From Apostichopus japonicus (taxonomy: Eukaryota > Echinodermata > Holothuroidea > Aspidochirotida > Stichopodidae), in the NCBI RefSeq assembly GCF_037975245.1, contig NC_092568.1, positions 41,095,631 through 41,159,630 on the forward strand: 64,000 bases of DNA, in the 5' to 3' direction. Under the pieces are notes generated by a model. It was not told where the DNA came from and ran no database searches. It was given only the letters and a program-made list of their open reading frames with translations. This document shows positions 55,801 to 64,000 of this stretch, piece after piece. The position numbers were made by a program, and so were the translations under genes. Each line of letters starts with the position of its first letter. The first letter of the stretch is position 1.

Positions 55801-55979
55801 TGTACATAGGATCAATAGTAAGGCCAACAATGAATACACCCTTTAACTAAAGAAGGAAAAAAAAAACTCACACAATGTGATATTTTAATTATTCCACAAT
55901 CAAACTGCTTGAACAACTCTGGGGCTGACTCTCCACATTGTATACACATAAATGAACGCTTTTCATTTGCAACATCCAT
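49778..55979 (-). CDS. ARV1: ARV1 orthologue, spliced gene (overview)
   Basis: ER membrane protein of the ARV1 family, needed for sterol transport and lipid homeostasis in yeast and animals (family knowledge). Coding exons, minus strand: 55979-55872, 55121-55002, 54038-53879, 51811-51764, 50749-50609, 49893-49778. All borders are GT-AG and phases match, giving 693 bases and 230 aa; human ARV1 is 271 aa. The cysteine pairs C12-x2-C15 and C36-x2-C39 make the N-terminal zinc-binding ARV1 homology domain. The rest is hydrophobic with about four membrane segments. Diagnostic matches: [57 protein letters not shown]. It converges on PLEKHD1 from the other side. Confidence 0.93.
49894..50608 (-). other. 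ARV1 intron 5
   Basis: A 715 bp phase-1 intron, ordinary AT-rich DNA. The minus-strand frame 50375-50157 inside it has no homology. Confidence 0.75.
50609..50749 (-). CDS. ARV1: ARV1 exon 5 (membrane core)
   Basis: 141 bases: TC completes Phe146, then [38 protein letters not shown] and TFVSQSLR (147-192). GKLL-IPAVIW is a family hallmark. I chose the acceptor ATTACCAG at 50750 because it fits the one-base overhang of exon 4. A second AG eight bases upstream (GACCAG) would need phase 2. The donor is AGAG|GTAAGG. Confidence 0.9.
50750..51763 (-). other. ARV1 intron 4
   Basis: A 1.0 kb phase-1 intron containing a degenerate 29 bp repeat at about 50975-51160 (next entry). Nothing else is seen. 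Confidence 0.6.
50975..51160 (+). repeat. Degenerate 29 bp tandem repeat, about 6 copies
   Basis: Units resemble GTAGCCCTAGGAACTCTGTA then TTATTGACT, with much variation. The CCCTAGG core is the most constant part. It lies in ARV1 intron 4. Confidence 0.75.
51764..51811 (-). CDS. ARV1: ARV1 exon 4 (48-base small exon, provisional)
   Basis: Between the acceptor CTCTGAAACAG and donor ACAT|GTAAGA. TA completes Val130; then [15 protein letters not shown] (131-145), with T left over. It continues the hydrophobic segment [11 protein letters not shown] of exon 3, and its phases fit both neighbours. Human ARV1 has about ten more residues in this stretch (a GIF-FLW-ERP-type segment), so another small exon or a different choice cannot be ruled out. 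Confidence 0.6.
52898..53215 (+). repeat. 39 bp minisatellite, about 8 copies
   Basis: The unit is CCATGCACTTTGTGTTCACT then ATGTTAAAAGTCCTACGAA. It is unrelated in sequence to the 39 bp array at 40 kb. Two forward frames stay open for 88 and 125 codons (repeat [13 protein letters not shown]); it lies in an ARV1 intron, antisense to the gene. Confidence 0.93.
53751..53845 (-). repeat. Dispersed repeat copy B (partner at 1905-1990)
   Basis: Read on the minus strand it aligns with the copy near 1.9 kb. Shared blocks are ACCAAATTTC, GGACAACCAAAA and ACTAGATG. It also has an internal pair, GTCGTC-TAC / GTAG-GACGAC, near 53812-53830. Its left edge is 34 bases from ARV1 exon 3. Confidence 0.6.
53879..54038 (-). 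CDS. ARV1: ARV1 exon 3 (membrane segment with cysteine motif)
   Basis: 160 bases after the acceptor [32 protein letters not shown], then [18 protein letters not shown] and [12 protein letters not shown] (77-129), G left over. The human sequence KLCIFCLLCEAYLRW aligns directly. The donor is ATCG|GTAAAT, phase 1. Read-through would add only six codons and a stop. Confidence 0.93.
54039..55001 (-). other. ARV1 intron 2
   Basis: A 963 bp phase-0 intron with no recognisable element. Confidence 0.75.
55002..55121 (-). CDS. ARV1: ARV1 exon 2 (second zinc cysteine pair and conserved core)
   Basis: 120 bases, 40 codons (37-76), acceptor TTTTGAACAG, donor CCCAG|GTACAA. It reads [36 protein letters not shown] and MTTQ. 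C39 pairs with C36 of exon 1 as the second CxxC. The human protein has SCQKPVDKYIEYDPVIILI and AYRHILFN, an almost continuous match. Confidence 0.96.
55122..55871 (-). other. ARV1 intron 1
   Basis: A 750 bp phase-0 intron, nearly half of it the SINE at 55441-55757. The rest is ordinary. Confidence 0.7.
55441..55757 (-). mobile_element. tRNA-derived SINE with (ATT)n tail
   Basis: On the minus strand the head reads GCCCAGTGGATAAATGCGGT (A-box-like), then GGTTCCGGGTTCGAAATCC (B box GGTTCGAA type) about 45 bases on, as in a Pol III promoter from a tRNA. The body follows for about 200 bases (GTGGTCGCTAAAGCGTTGTA), and the element ends in ATTATTATTAAAATTATTATT at 55441-55465. Both ends and the internal promoter are visible, so the copy looks full-length. 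It is inserted in the same orientation as ARV1. Confidence 0.85.
55872..55979 (-). CDS. ARV1: ARV1 exon 1 (start codon, first zinc cysteine pair)
   Basis: The ATG at 55979-55977 (context GGCCATGG) starts [20 protein letters not shown] and [16 protein letters not shown] (1-36), then the donor TGT|GTGAGT, phase 0. C12/C15 form the first CxxC and C36 begins the second. Human ARV1 has YRCIECN...HGVLKITIC here. The frame stays open upstream through at least 56011, so an upstream start in a leader exon is possible (see findings). Confidence 0.9.
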
Positions 55980-56517
55980 GGCCTCACATTTGCAGATTAG
56001 ACTGCAGCAGCCTGAACTTTGGTGTATAGTCTATTGACAGTTAGCCTGTAACAGCAAGTACTTAGTCAACAATGTTGGCATAAGGCATGACACCTTATAT
56101 TTATAACTGCTATAAGATTTGATATTTTATGCTACAGTAGAGTTCGTCAGCCTGGAATTGTATGTATGTCAAACTTAGGCTAGGCTACAGTTTTACTTAT
56201 TTATTGTAGCCTACAGCATCCGTTTGTTATTATGTCACAACGCATGCTTTTGAGTCTTGAAACTATTTAATTTAACGACAACCACAGCGGAGTTTTCTAT
56301 CGTCATATTTGCAAAGAAAGTACTGCTAAATGTCATCAATCGTGTCCTGTAAAACTATCTATTTAGCTATCGCCATGTAGCAAAATGTTACTACTGTAAA
56401 TTGTAATAAACCCATGAAACTGTAAGTCCATGGGCGAAGTAGTGTAACTAGTACAATCTGTATAGTATTGGTGTAATATCAAATAAATCACACAAATCAA
56501 ATTGTACCCATCCTTAC

Positions 56518-56540
56518 ATGTGGGCGACGCCATTTTGTGT
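56518..56540 (-). promoter_or_regulatory. YY1-like site over an ATG, possible ARV1 leader exon
   Basis: The minus strand reads ACAAAATGGCGTCGCC, close to the YY1 core AAAATGGCGGC often found just inside first exons of housekeeping genes. The ATG (56533-56531) opens MASPT and meets a donor ACAT|GTAAGG at 56517. This one-base overhang would be in frame with an acceptor TTCAG at 56012, joining to the ARV1 start. The upstream acceptor has a weak pyrimidine tract. Confidence 0.4.
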
Positions 56541-56879
56541 ATCATGATCAATGGATTTCAAATCTCCCTCAAAATATCTAAAAACTATGATGAAGATCCA
56601 TTTAGTTGATTATTACTAATTATTTAGTTCTCATAATTAACATATCCTCCTGAGAAAGTATGATCGAAATGTACATGAAGAATACCTTTTTTGGTGATTA
56701 CAACCATTACTTCTGTAGGGGAATTTTAGTGCGACAGAGTACACTTCATTTGAGATCAACAACAACAATGCAGTTTAGTACGGTACCTCGCATGCCATTA
56801 GTGTGTACAGCATGCGCATCTTGATGAAACTACTTTACGATTACCATTGCCTAACTTAGTACGGAGAGAAATAGACGAC

Positions 56880-57051
56880 CTCGTCATTCAGTCATTGCCA
56901 GGTTCATATGGTGTCAAATCTACGAAATTGTTTCTGCACATTAGACAAATACCAAAAATTTCTACTTAAGCTCATTTGGGAAAGGAGATTTCTGCTTTCG
57001 TAAGAAGAAACTTTGCAGTGGACGTTCGTTTTAGTCCTACGTTAGGAAAAG
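56880..57051 (+). other. Possible divergent non-coding first exon
   Basis: A repeat-free stretch ends at the strong donor GAAAAG|GTAAGC (57052). It lies head-to-head with the ARV1 5' end, about 350 bases from the YY1-like site. I find no partner exon up to 64000, so a gene starting here would extend beyond the window. The call rests on the donor and position alone. Confidence 0.3.
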
Positions 57052-57880
57052 GTAAGCATGATCCTCGATAGGCCTAACTTTGCCTAGCACTGGCAGGTTA
57101 GGCCTTACATTACAGTACACTACGGAATACAAGTTAGGCCAAGACGTTATGTTATTTAGGTTTGTCAGAGTTGTACTCATAACAGTACCATTAGGAGCCT
57201 AGCACTATTAGTAGTATTACAACTGCTAACACATGTTAGGAGGAGCGTTATGTATACCAGCCGGGCCAACACAGCAAAACTAGGCTGATCTAAGTTAACT
57301 ACCCCAGGCTAGGTCTAGTACTAGTAATACTACTAATATTAGTATTACAGTAGCCTAGTATTACCAATACAGTCATTATGGCAGCCAAGGTTGTGCCTAT
57401 GAGTTGAGCCTATGAGTTGAGACCATGAGAAAATAAAAAAATGAGACTTGCATATTGGTTCCTGAATCCTATGGAATGCATTATGCCAAATCCAAATTGC
57501 TAGGTAGCCTTAGGCCTATTAATGATACTGACTTCACTTTCAGAGTAAATACAGTATTTGATTAATGCTACTGTAACCAATGAATATGACTGTACTGAGA
57601 TAGGTTGTGCAGCTTCTTAAACATGATCAAACAATGGAAGGACTCAACGTTGCCAATATTTCTGTGGTCCACTTAAATGAAAGCCCAACAGGTTTCACCC
57701 AAACCATTTTGCCAAGTATAGGCCTGCAAAATTCACAAAATCTGACATTTAAATCGAAAATCAGAATCGGTCGTTTGTAGTAAACAATCAGTCTATCCAG
57801 CCATCACATTTGAAGACGGTGTACCTATCCTTCCATGCAAAAAAAAAAAGTTTCAAAAATCTATTCCGAAAATGTACCTT

Positions 57881-57968
57881 TCCGCCATAGGTTTCGATCC
57901 TTTCCGCCATGGCAGAAAGGATCAAATGATATGGCGAAAATGCATGGCGGGTATGTACCTATGGCGGA
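57881..57968. repeat. Nested inverted repeats around a CCATGG core
   Basis: The inner stem: GATCCTTTCCGCCATGG and CAGAAAGGATC (57896-57923) is a 28-base palindrome with one mismatched pair. The outer arms: TCCGCCATAGGT (57881-57892) and ACCTATGGCGGA (57957-57968) are exact. Further GGCGG/CCGCC copies lie between. A forward frame of 99 codons (57835-58134) runs through it but has no homology. Confidence 0.8.
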
Positions 57969-58139
57969 ATGGCACTGGAACCGTGAACACACAATGCAAT
58001 GGTTACAAGTCTATGATAGTTTCTGTAGTACATGGAGGAGGAAGTCACTGACAGAAATCTTTGGTCAATGCTGTGACAGAAATTTCAAAGACTCCATGGT
58101 TCTTGAAGTTGTCATCAATAATAGTAATGTTTAAAGCAG

Positions 58140-61100
58140 TTATGCATGTTTATTTAGGAAAAACCAAATTTGCTGGACAAGCTTAAAACTTTGCCCTGGC
58201 GATATTTCATAAATATGGTGCTCGAATTTGCATATATACCCTAAAGTTTGTGTTTTTTTATCAGAATTGTTCAGGTATATCTCTCAGCCATTGGCTAAGA
58301 TTATGAATGGTATTACTTTCTCACCAATCTGGCCAATTGTTGCAAACTGCCAAGTTTTCACAAGAATAGACACATGAAAAATATTTTTGGCTAATTAAAA
58401 AAGAACATATTCAAGCTTTCTGGTGACAATTTGCTTTTGCTTTTCGAGATATTGATGGTTGAAATTTTTACAGTTTGTACCATAAGTGAACTTGAAGCAA
58501 ACATGTATGATGTTGTAGATCTGCAAACTGACAGCAATATGTTTGAGCAATATGTTTAATATATCTTTCTTTTTTCTGTTTCTTGTTTTAACCTTGGATT
58601 GGATAGGGCTCCACTTTGACCTTAGAGCGTTTGACATTAACAGTACCTCAATGACTGTATTGAATTCATTTGTTAATGTATTCCAGTTTTGAAAAAGAAA
58701 ATTGTATATATCATTTTGAACAAAAATATAAGGCAAATTTGTTAGTGTGAAGTCTTTGACATCACACAAATGCTTCCTTCAAGTTCACTTTTGGTATAAA
58801 CATGTCAATTTCAAATGCTGTTATCTCAAAAATGATAAATTACATTTGGATGCAAATTTTGCCAGGATGCATAGAATATGTTCCTCATTCATCGGTCAGA
58901 AATAAATATTTTGCCTGGACTATCCTTTTAAAGATGTCTACCACCAAATTAGAAAAACAAAACTACAGTATGAAATATTTCCCAAAAGGAAATGAGGGCA
59001 GTATTGAAGAACTTGGCTTGCAAAGACTCTGGATGTGTGACCTGATTAATTTGTATCTCGTTTGATACGTCACAGGTCGTACACGTAATGAGTAAGGTTG
59101 GCATACAATATGCTTTTTTGAGTACGGAATTTTATTTCAGAATACATAAAAGTATGTGTGTTCCTTGTACATCTTCTGCTGCGCAGGCAGTTATTTTTGT
59201 TATAGATATATATATTTCATTTTTGTTTTCATTCAAGGCCAACTCATAATGGTAGTTAGGTACTAACCAAAGCTAAAGGTACATGGCCTATTGTATTGGG
59301 GCTTAACAATTTCTGTATCAAACACAACATATTTTAACATTTGAAGACATGTTAACTACATTATATAATCAACTTTTACTAATTAACTGTACCAAGTACA
59401 ATTTTAATGTTCCTTTGATAATTTTATTCTACCTGTTGAATGTTTTTTTCTAACTTCGACGAACAGTGCAGACCCTGCTATTTTAGTAACAGCAATCTTT
59501 CTGAGAAATAACAGTCTGCCATCACCTGGCCAAACAATGAAGTCTTAGGCTTTGAGTACAACGTTTCTGTATGTTCCTGTAGTGGACAAATTTAACAGTA
59601 AAAGTATTTTACTTACTTGGCGATCTGATAATATTCATTGCCTACTTTGCAATCCGCGGTCCCCCTCACAAGTTTGCAAGGTTGGTATAAGTGACTCCAT
59701 AGTTTTCCCTCATGGGAAACCAAAATGGTTTTTATTCTAAGTTTAATCTGAATTTAAGAAGCATTCAATCACTTTCTAACTGACAGTTTGCAGACTTCCT
59801 CGCTAACAAAACTGTCCTTGAAAGTTCTCTGAAGAAGCTCAAAATCAAGTATTGGTATATCATTACTTTATGATTTACATCAAATTGAAATGATCGGAAA
59901 TGCTCACAGTGTGAGCTATTAGTCTTGCTACAGGTTCATGCATCAATTGCTTCACTACTGCAATGTTACACATTTGATACTTCAGACATACAGTCTCTGG
60001 AATATTACTGATGTATATATTGCATACCGCAACATGCTAAAGTACAATGCATATGTTGCAGTCTCATGGTATCACCTTTCAAGGCTGATTTATAAGAATG
60101 TTTGCTGGTACAGTCACTCAAACAACTTCCACTTTTAAGTCCGATGATGATACAGATAAGTACTGTGGGTCCTCCAACCAGATTAATGTAAAGAATAAAG
60201 ATGAAAGTTGTAAATAACTGCTCCTTGTGTAGATTAACTGGTAGGCCTCATGACTACTTAGGATACTTCAGGGTACTGTTATTGTTAATAACTTAACAGT
60301 TTACACAGCAGCATGTTTTATATTGGGAATCTCTTTGCCTTAAACACTTAAAGTATGAAGGTCTCTGTCTACAAAATCAGACATACAGATCTTAACGATT
60401 CACATGTAGCGGTTTGGCCATTTTGCACAACTGTTTTTGAGGCTTAAAGGAATTTGGATTTTGGGCTAAAAAGAATAGTCCAAATGTAAATTTATGTTTT
60501 GTCTGTAAAAGTTAAACTTATTGTACATAGTCTAAGCATCTTGGTCACACCTACATGCAATTCCTACTTGTTGATTCCTAGATGCTGAGCTGGTTAAAGT
60601 TGTCATATTTGTATAAAAATGTAACTTTAAGGGTGCATATATGATGCGAAAATGCACAGAACTGCTTTTTCCCCTACATTTTTCATTTTATGATTTTTGG
60701 CAGTTGCAATTTTAACTTAATAGCATACTATGAGACAATTATGAATATGAGACAATTCATAATCTGAAGAATCCACTTTTAATGTCAAAAGCTGAATTCA
60801 AATTTTGAAGAAAACAAAACATTTTCATGTAGTTGTGCATCTATGACATGGTCAATTACAGTATAGTTCTAAACTTGTATGTGAACCATTTCTTCAGAAA
60901 TGTAATACTTACCATGAAGGTCTCAAACAGGCATTTTGCAATGTTACATGTATTGTACATGATGTGTACATGAAATTATGTACAATAAGTAATATTTGCC
61001 TGTCCAAATCTCTCTTTCTTCAAAGAAGTGTCATAATAATTCACATAGTTACACCAGACTGTTTTCAGTTAGTATGATTACTGCTACAGATATGATTGAA

Positions 61101-64000
61101 AATAGGCATCTGGTCTCAAAGTGTACACTACAGTACATTTCTACATTAACTCTCTCCATAACTGTCACACTAAGTTCAGTTAAGAGATGATGCTTGTGAA
61201 GGCTCTAGTGAGAAAGTAGCCACTTACAGTATTGTACATATTGTGTGTGTGTGTATCTGAGCTGCAAGTAACATTCTAGAATAGATCTGTTCTCACCTGA
61301 AGTTGACTAATCAGGTGTTACAAATCAGCTGTGTTCTTAATTGGAAGGTGACTGCCCTGTTTTCTGGTAGAGTTGCCCTTCGAATCTCTTTGAAACATTT
61401 CATAGTATGCTTGCTAAGAATTCTTTCCTCTATAAGAAAACAAATACATGTGTGTTGGCCTATATAAAATATTGTTGTGAACATTGTGTACCAGTATATT
61501 GTGAAGGCTGTTCGATTAAATGAGGTTCCAAACACCCAGGGTGAATGAACAGGCTGTAACTTTACTTCTAGTAATTGTATTAAATTTACCTGGAGTGGTG
61601 GAGCCAGTCATCCAGTGAAGGACTGCAGGTTGTGTATGTATCATTCTGAGTTTACTTGCATACAGAGTGATACAGTGTAGTTAACATTTCAAATGACTGC
61701 AAATTTAACAAACAGCCGTTATAAGAACACACTGACTGGCTTTAGTTTGTTTAAATGTTCTGTTTATTTTAGCACAATAAATTCAAATTCAACACCAATA
61801 AAACTGAATTTGTAGTTTTACATTTGATAGCACAAATAATTGAACTGCACTCAGTAGGTGTGGTGTGTAGGAAGTACACTTGAGATTTACAAGTTGGCAT
61901 CACATGTTACATAAGTACTCTCCCCCTTGAGTGTATTAATTACAGTACTTATTACTTGGCCAGAGCTCTCTGCTCTAGAACCTAGCTGTCCCCAACTCTA
62001 CATTTACAGTACACTTACTATAAACCAGCTACTTTTGCACTGTGCCTGTAAACAAGATCAGAAAGATATTGAATACAGTTATGTACTAATTAGGCTGCCT
62101 TTATTAACCATGTTTATTTATAATGTGTTAGTAATCCATTAATTTACACTTTACCGATGGTTCACCTGGTCAGGAATCATATTTTGCATATATATTACTT
62201 TTCACATTGTTAAATTTTATCTATCTTTATGTGCATCGAGGTTAATGCTCTCTGAGTAGACAATGCCCTCCAGGTTTAAAAGGTCCCTTTACTCCAGTAG
62301 ACAAGTAACAAACTTTAAAATATCAGTGCCATTGGCCTATCATAGACTATAACTATCTCTGCCAGTAGCTGCTGGTGCTACTAGCCCTTGTGTTGTTGAT
62401 AGTAGCAACTGTTAACTGTCAATACTATCTTTGCAAATTTGATATGGTAATCAAATTAACTCTTTACTGGAAAGACTCTATAATTATGAAGATTTTTTAT
62501 GATGCTTCACAGACACTGATAGGTCTGTTGTATTGTATCCTGTTCAACACCTCTGTGTAATATCTCTGAAGGAACTGCAAGGAAGTCAAGCATTTAAAGG
62601 TCAAAGTACTTTCCAAAAGTACAGGTGACACCGTGCACTTTTTGGTACAGTAATCCAGTGTGGATATTACAGTTTGGAATGTGTGTAGTACTTGGAGGGT
62701 GTTATAGCAGGCTGTGTTTGGGTTTTGTGCTCCATCTTAGATACGTGCACTATGATCTGTAGTATTGTATTCCTCTGTCCTAATGAGCTCAGCATGCCAT
62801 CAGGTTTGAATGTAACCTTTGCTATGTGAGAGTTCAAGGAAAACCACAACTTTTTGACATAGACTGCAAAACTATGATCATGTTATGATTTGAAGGCAAA
62901 GTGAAAATTTAAAATACAATTTAAAATTGAAAACTTTCTGGGAATATTTTTGAAACATCTGCCTTAGAGGTGACTAGAGTGGAAAGATTAGTGTAGTGTG
63001 CCATGTACAGTGTGATAGTCAGATAGTTTTAGGCATGTGATGAGTGTTGGTGTCATGGTTTGTTGCAATTATGTATAATGAAAGCTGCTATTAGCAGGAT
63101 GGTTTGAGGTTCCTTGTAAGCACTATAGCAAAGATGTCTATTGGTATGTTCATCTGTCTATACAGAAGTCTTTCTAGGAGTAAACACTTTTAATGTCTTT
63201 AAAGGTGTTGATATCAACTGCATAGTAAGTACATGTTCTTTGCAACAACAATTTTTACCTCATTTATGAGTGGATTGGGGTTGATGGGAAATCTTCAAAA
63301 CAGCTTGTAAATAAGAGTAAACAGTGTACATGCTTATGAGATGGTCAAGTTTGTCACTAATAGACTACAGTACATAGATTTCTACATTTTCTCAATACTT
63401 AGTATGCATGTTGAGATATTGTAGTGCTTGATGGTAACATGTTTATTTTTTTAGTCTGCTACTAGATCTCTTCGGCAGTTCTTTTGAAGTTTTGACAGTG
63501 GGTACATATGCAGAAATGTTACTAGAGAACACAAATTGCTTTTATTGTATGACCTATTTTTACTAGTGTTGTTGTAAGGTGCGATCGTATACCTATACTG
63601 TGTGAATATTCTACACAATATATAGGGCAGATGGCCCACTGCCTTAGCTTTGCTGTTTTACAGGGCTGCTGCCGTGCCACTCTTTTTGCCCACCCTGCCC
63701 TTTCAACCAATTTTCACCGCCCAGCCCCTCTTTCATCCGCCCATGTACTTTCCTACTCGCCAAGTCCATAGTAGCTCCATGCTTTGACCTTGCAGCGATT
63801 CCAACTCTTCAAAAATTCCTGTACCTACAGTGTGCATAATTTATTTCTCACTAAATTCCACACAGTTCAATAAGTGCATATATCCCATGTCCATAGGCCT
63901 GTCGAGCTTGGGAGTTTCCACTACACATGCGCAGATCTTCAAAACCTGACCCAACATTTACCCTAGGCGCTTTGCAGTGTTTGCCAAAAAAAACAGCTCC
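58140..64000. other. Right end of window, no recognised gene
   Basis: 5.9 kb of AT-rich sequence. None of the short open frames shows family resemblance plus splice context. A short GT run lies at about 61240-61255. A pyrimidine-rich stretch with GCCCACC/CCGCCC is at 63680-63770. It may be an intron of the gene suggested by the donor at 57051. Confidence 0.5.

Noticed and set aside
57835-58134. 99-codon + strand frame as a small gene
   Set aside because: It starts in an A run, passes through nested palindromes, and the peptide matches no family I recognise.
58395-58769. 124-codon minus-strand frame
   Set aside because: AT-rich composition, no known motif, and no splice sites in keeping with a gene; likely chance.

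Overview
The window is invertebrate nuclear DNA: AT-rich, intron-rich, and full of minisatellites, fold-back elements and retroposon remnants. Two protein-coding genes can be assembled exon by exon, with GT-AG boundaries and matching reading phases. Both are recognisable animal orthologues. The species is not certain. The mix fits a marine deuterostome such as an echinoderm, but that is inference.

Gene 1 is on the + strand, 888 to at least 38369 and possibly 44202. It is the orthologue of PLEKHD1: an N-terminal pleckstrin homology domain, a long coiled coil, and a conserved C-terminal block (DLKRFFEDI to PIIMKNAV). Eleven consecutive exons (888-31451) give residues 1-485. Two last exons are both phase-compatible with exon 11: one at 38158-38369 (total 555 aa) and one at 43883-44202 (total 591 aa, acidic tail). 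The gene therefore probably has alternative C-termini.

Gene 2 is on the - strand, 55979 down to 49778. It is the orthologue of ARV1, an ER membrane protein of sterol and lipid homeostasis. Six coding exons give about 230 aa, with the CxxC...CxxC zinc motif split between exons 1 and 2. The two genes are convergent, with 3' ends 5.6 kb apart. A YY1-like motif over an ATG at about 56531 marks a likely ARV1 promoter or leader exon. A possible divergent non-coding first exon ends at 57051. From 58.2 kb to the end I see no gene.

The rest is mostly repeats. Minisatellites: 24 bp at 9.8-11.0 kb, 141 bp at 23.3-24.5 kb, 21 bp at 30.1-30.4 kb, 45 bp at 37.1-37.4 kb, 39 bp at 40.1-41.0 kb, 29 bp at 41.4-42.0 kb, 62 bp at 44.8-45.7 kb, 38 bp at 47.8-48.3 kb, degenerate 29 bp at 51.0-51.2 kb, and a second 39 bp array at 52.9-53.2 kb. 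Transposons: an LTR-less retrotransposon fragment (5.6-6.2 kb, -), a tRNA-derived SINE (55.4-55.8 kb, -), a 384 bp fold-back MITE (27.2-27.6 kb), and a 630 bp terminal-inverted-repeat element (18.9-19.5 kb).

The most unusual structure is the 141 bp array. It begins inside PLEKHD1 exon 7, so each unit carries a copy of the exon's last 35 bases and its splice donor, plus a second juxtaposed AG|GTAAG site. I found no wholly new molecular system. The long open frames inside minisatellites are by-products of the repeats.
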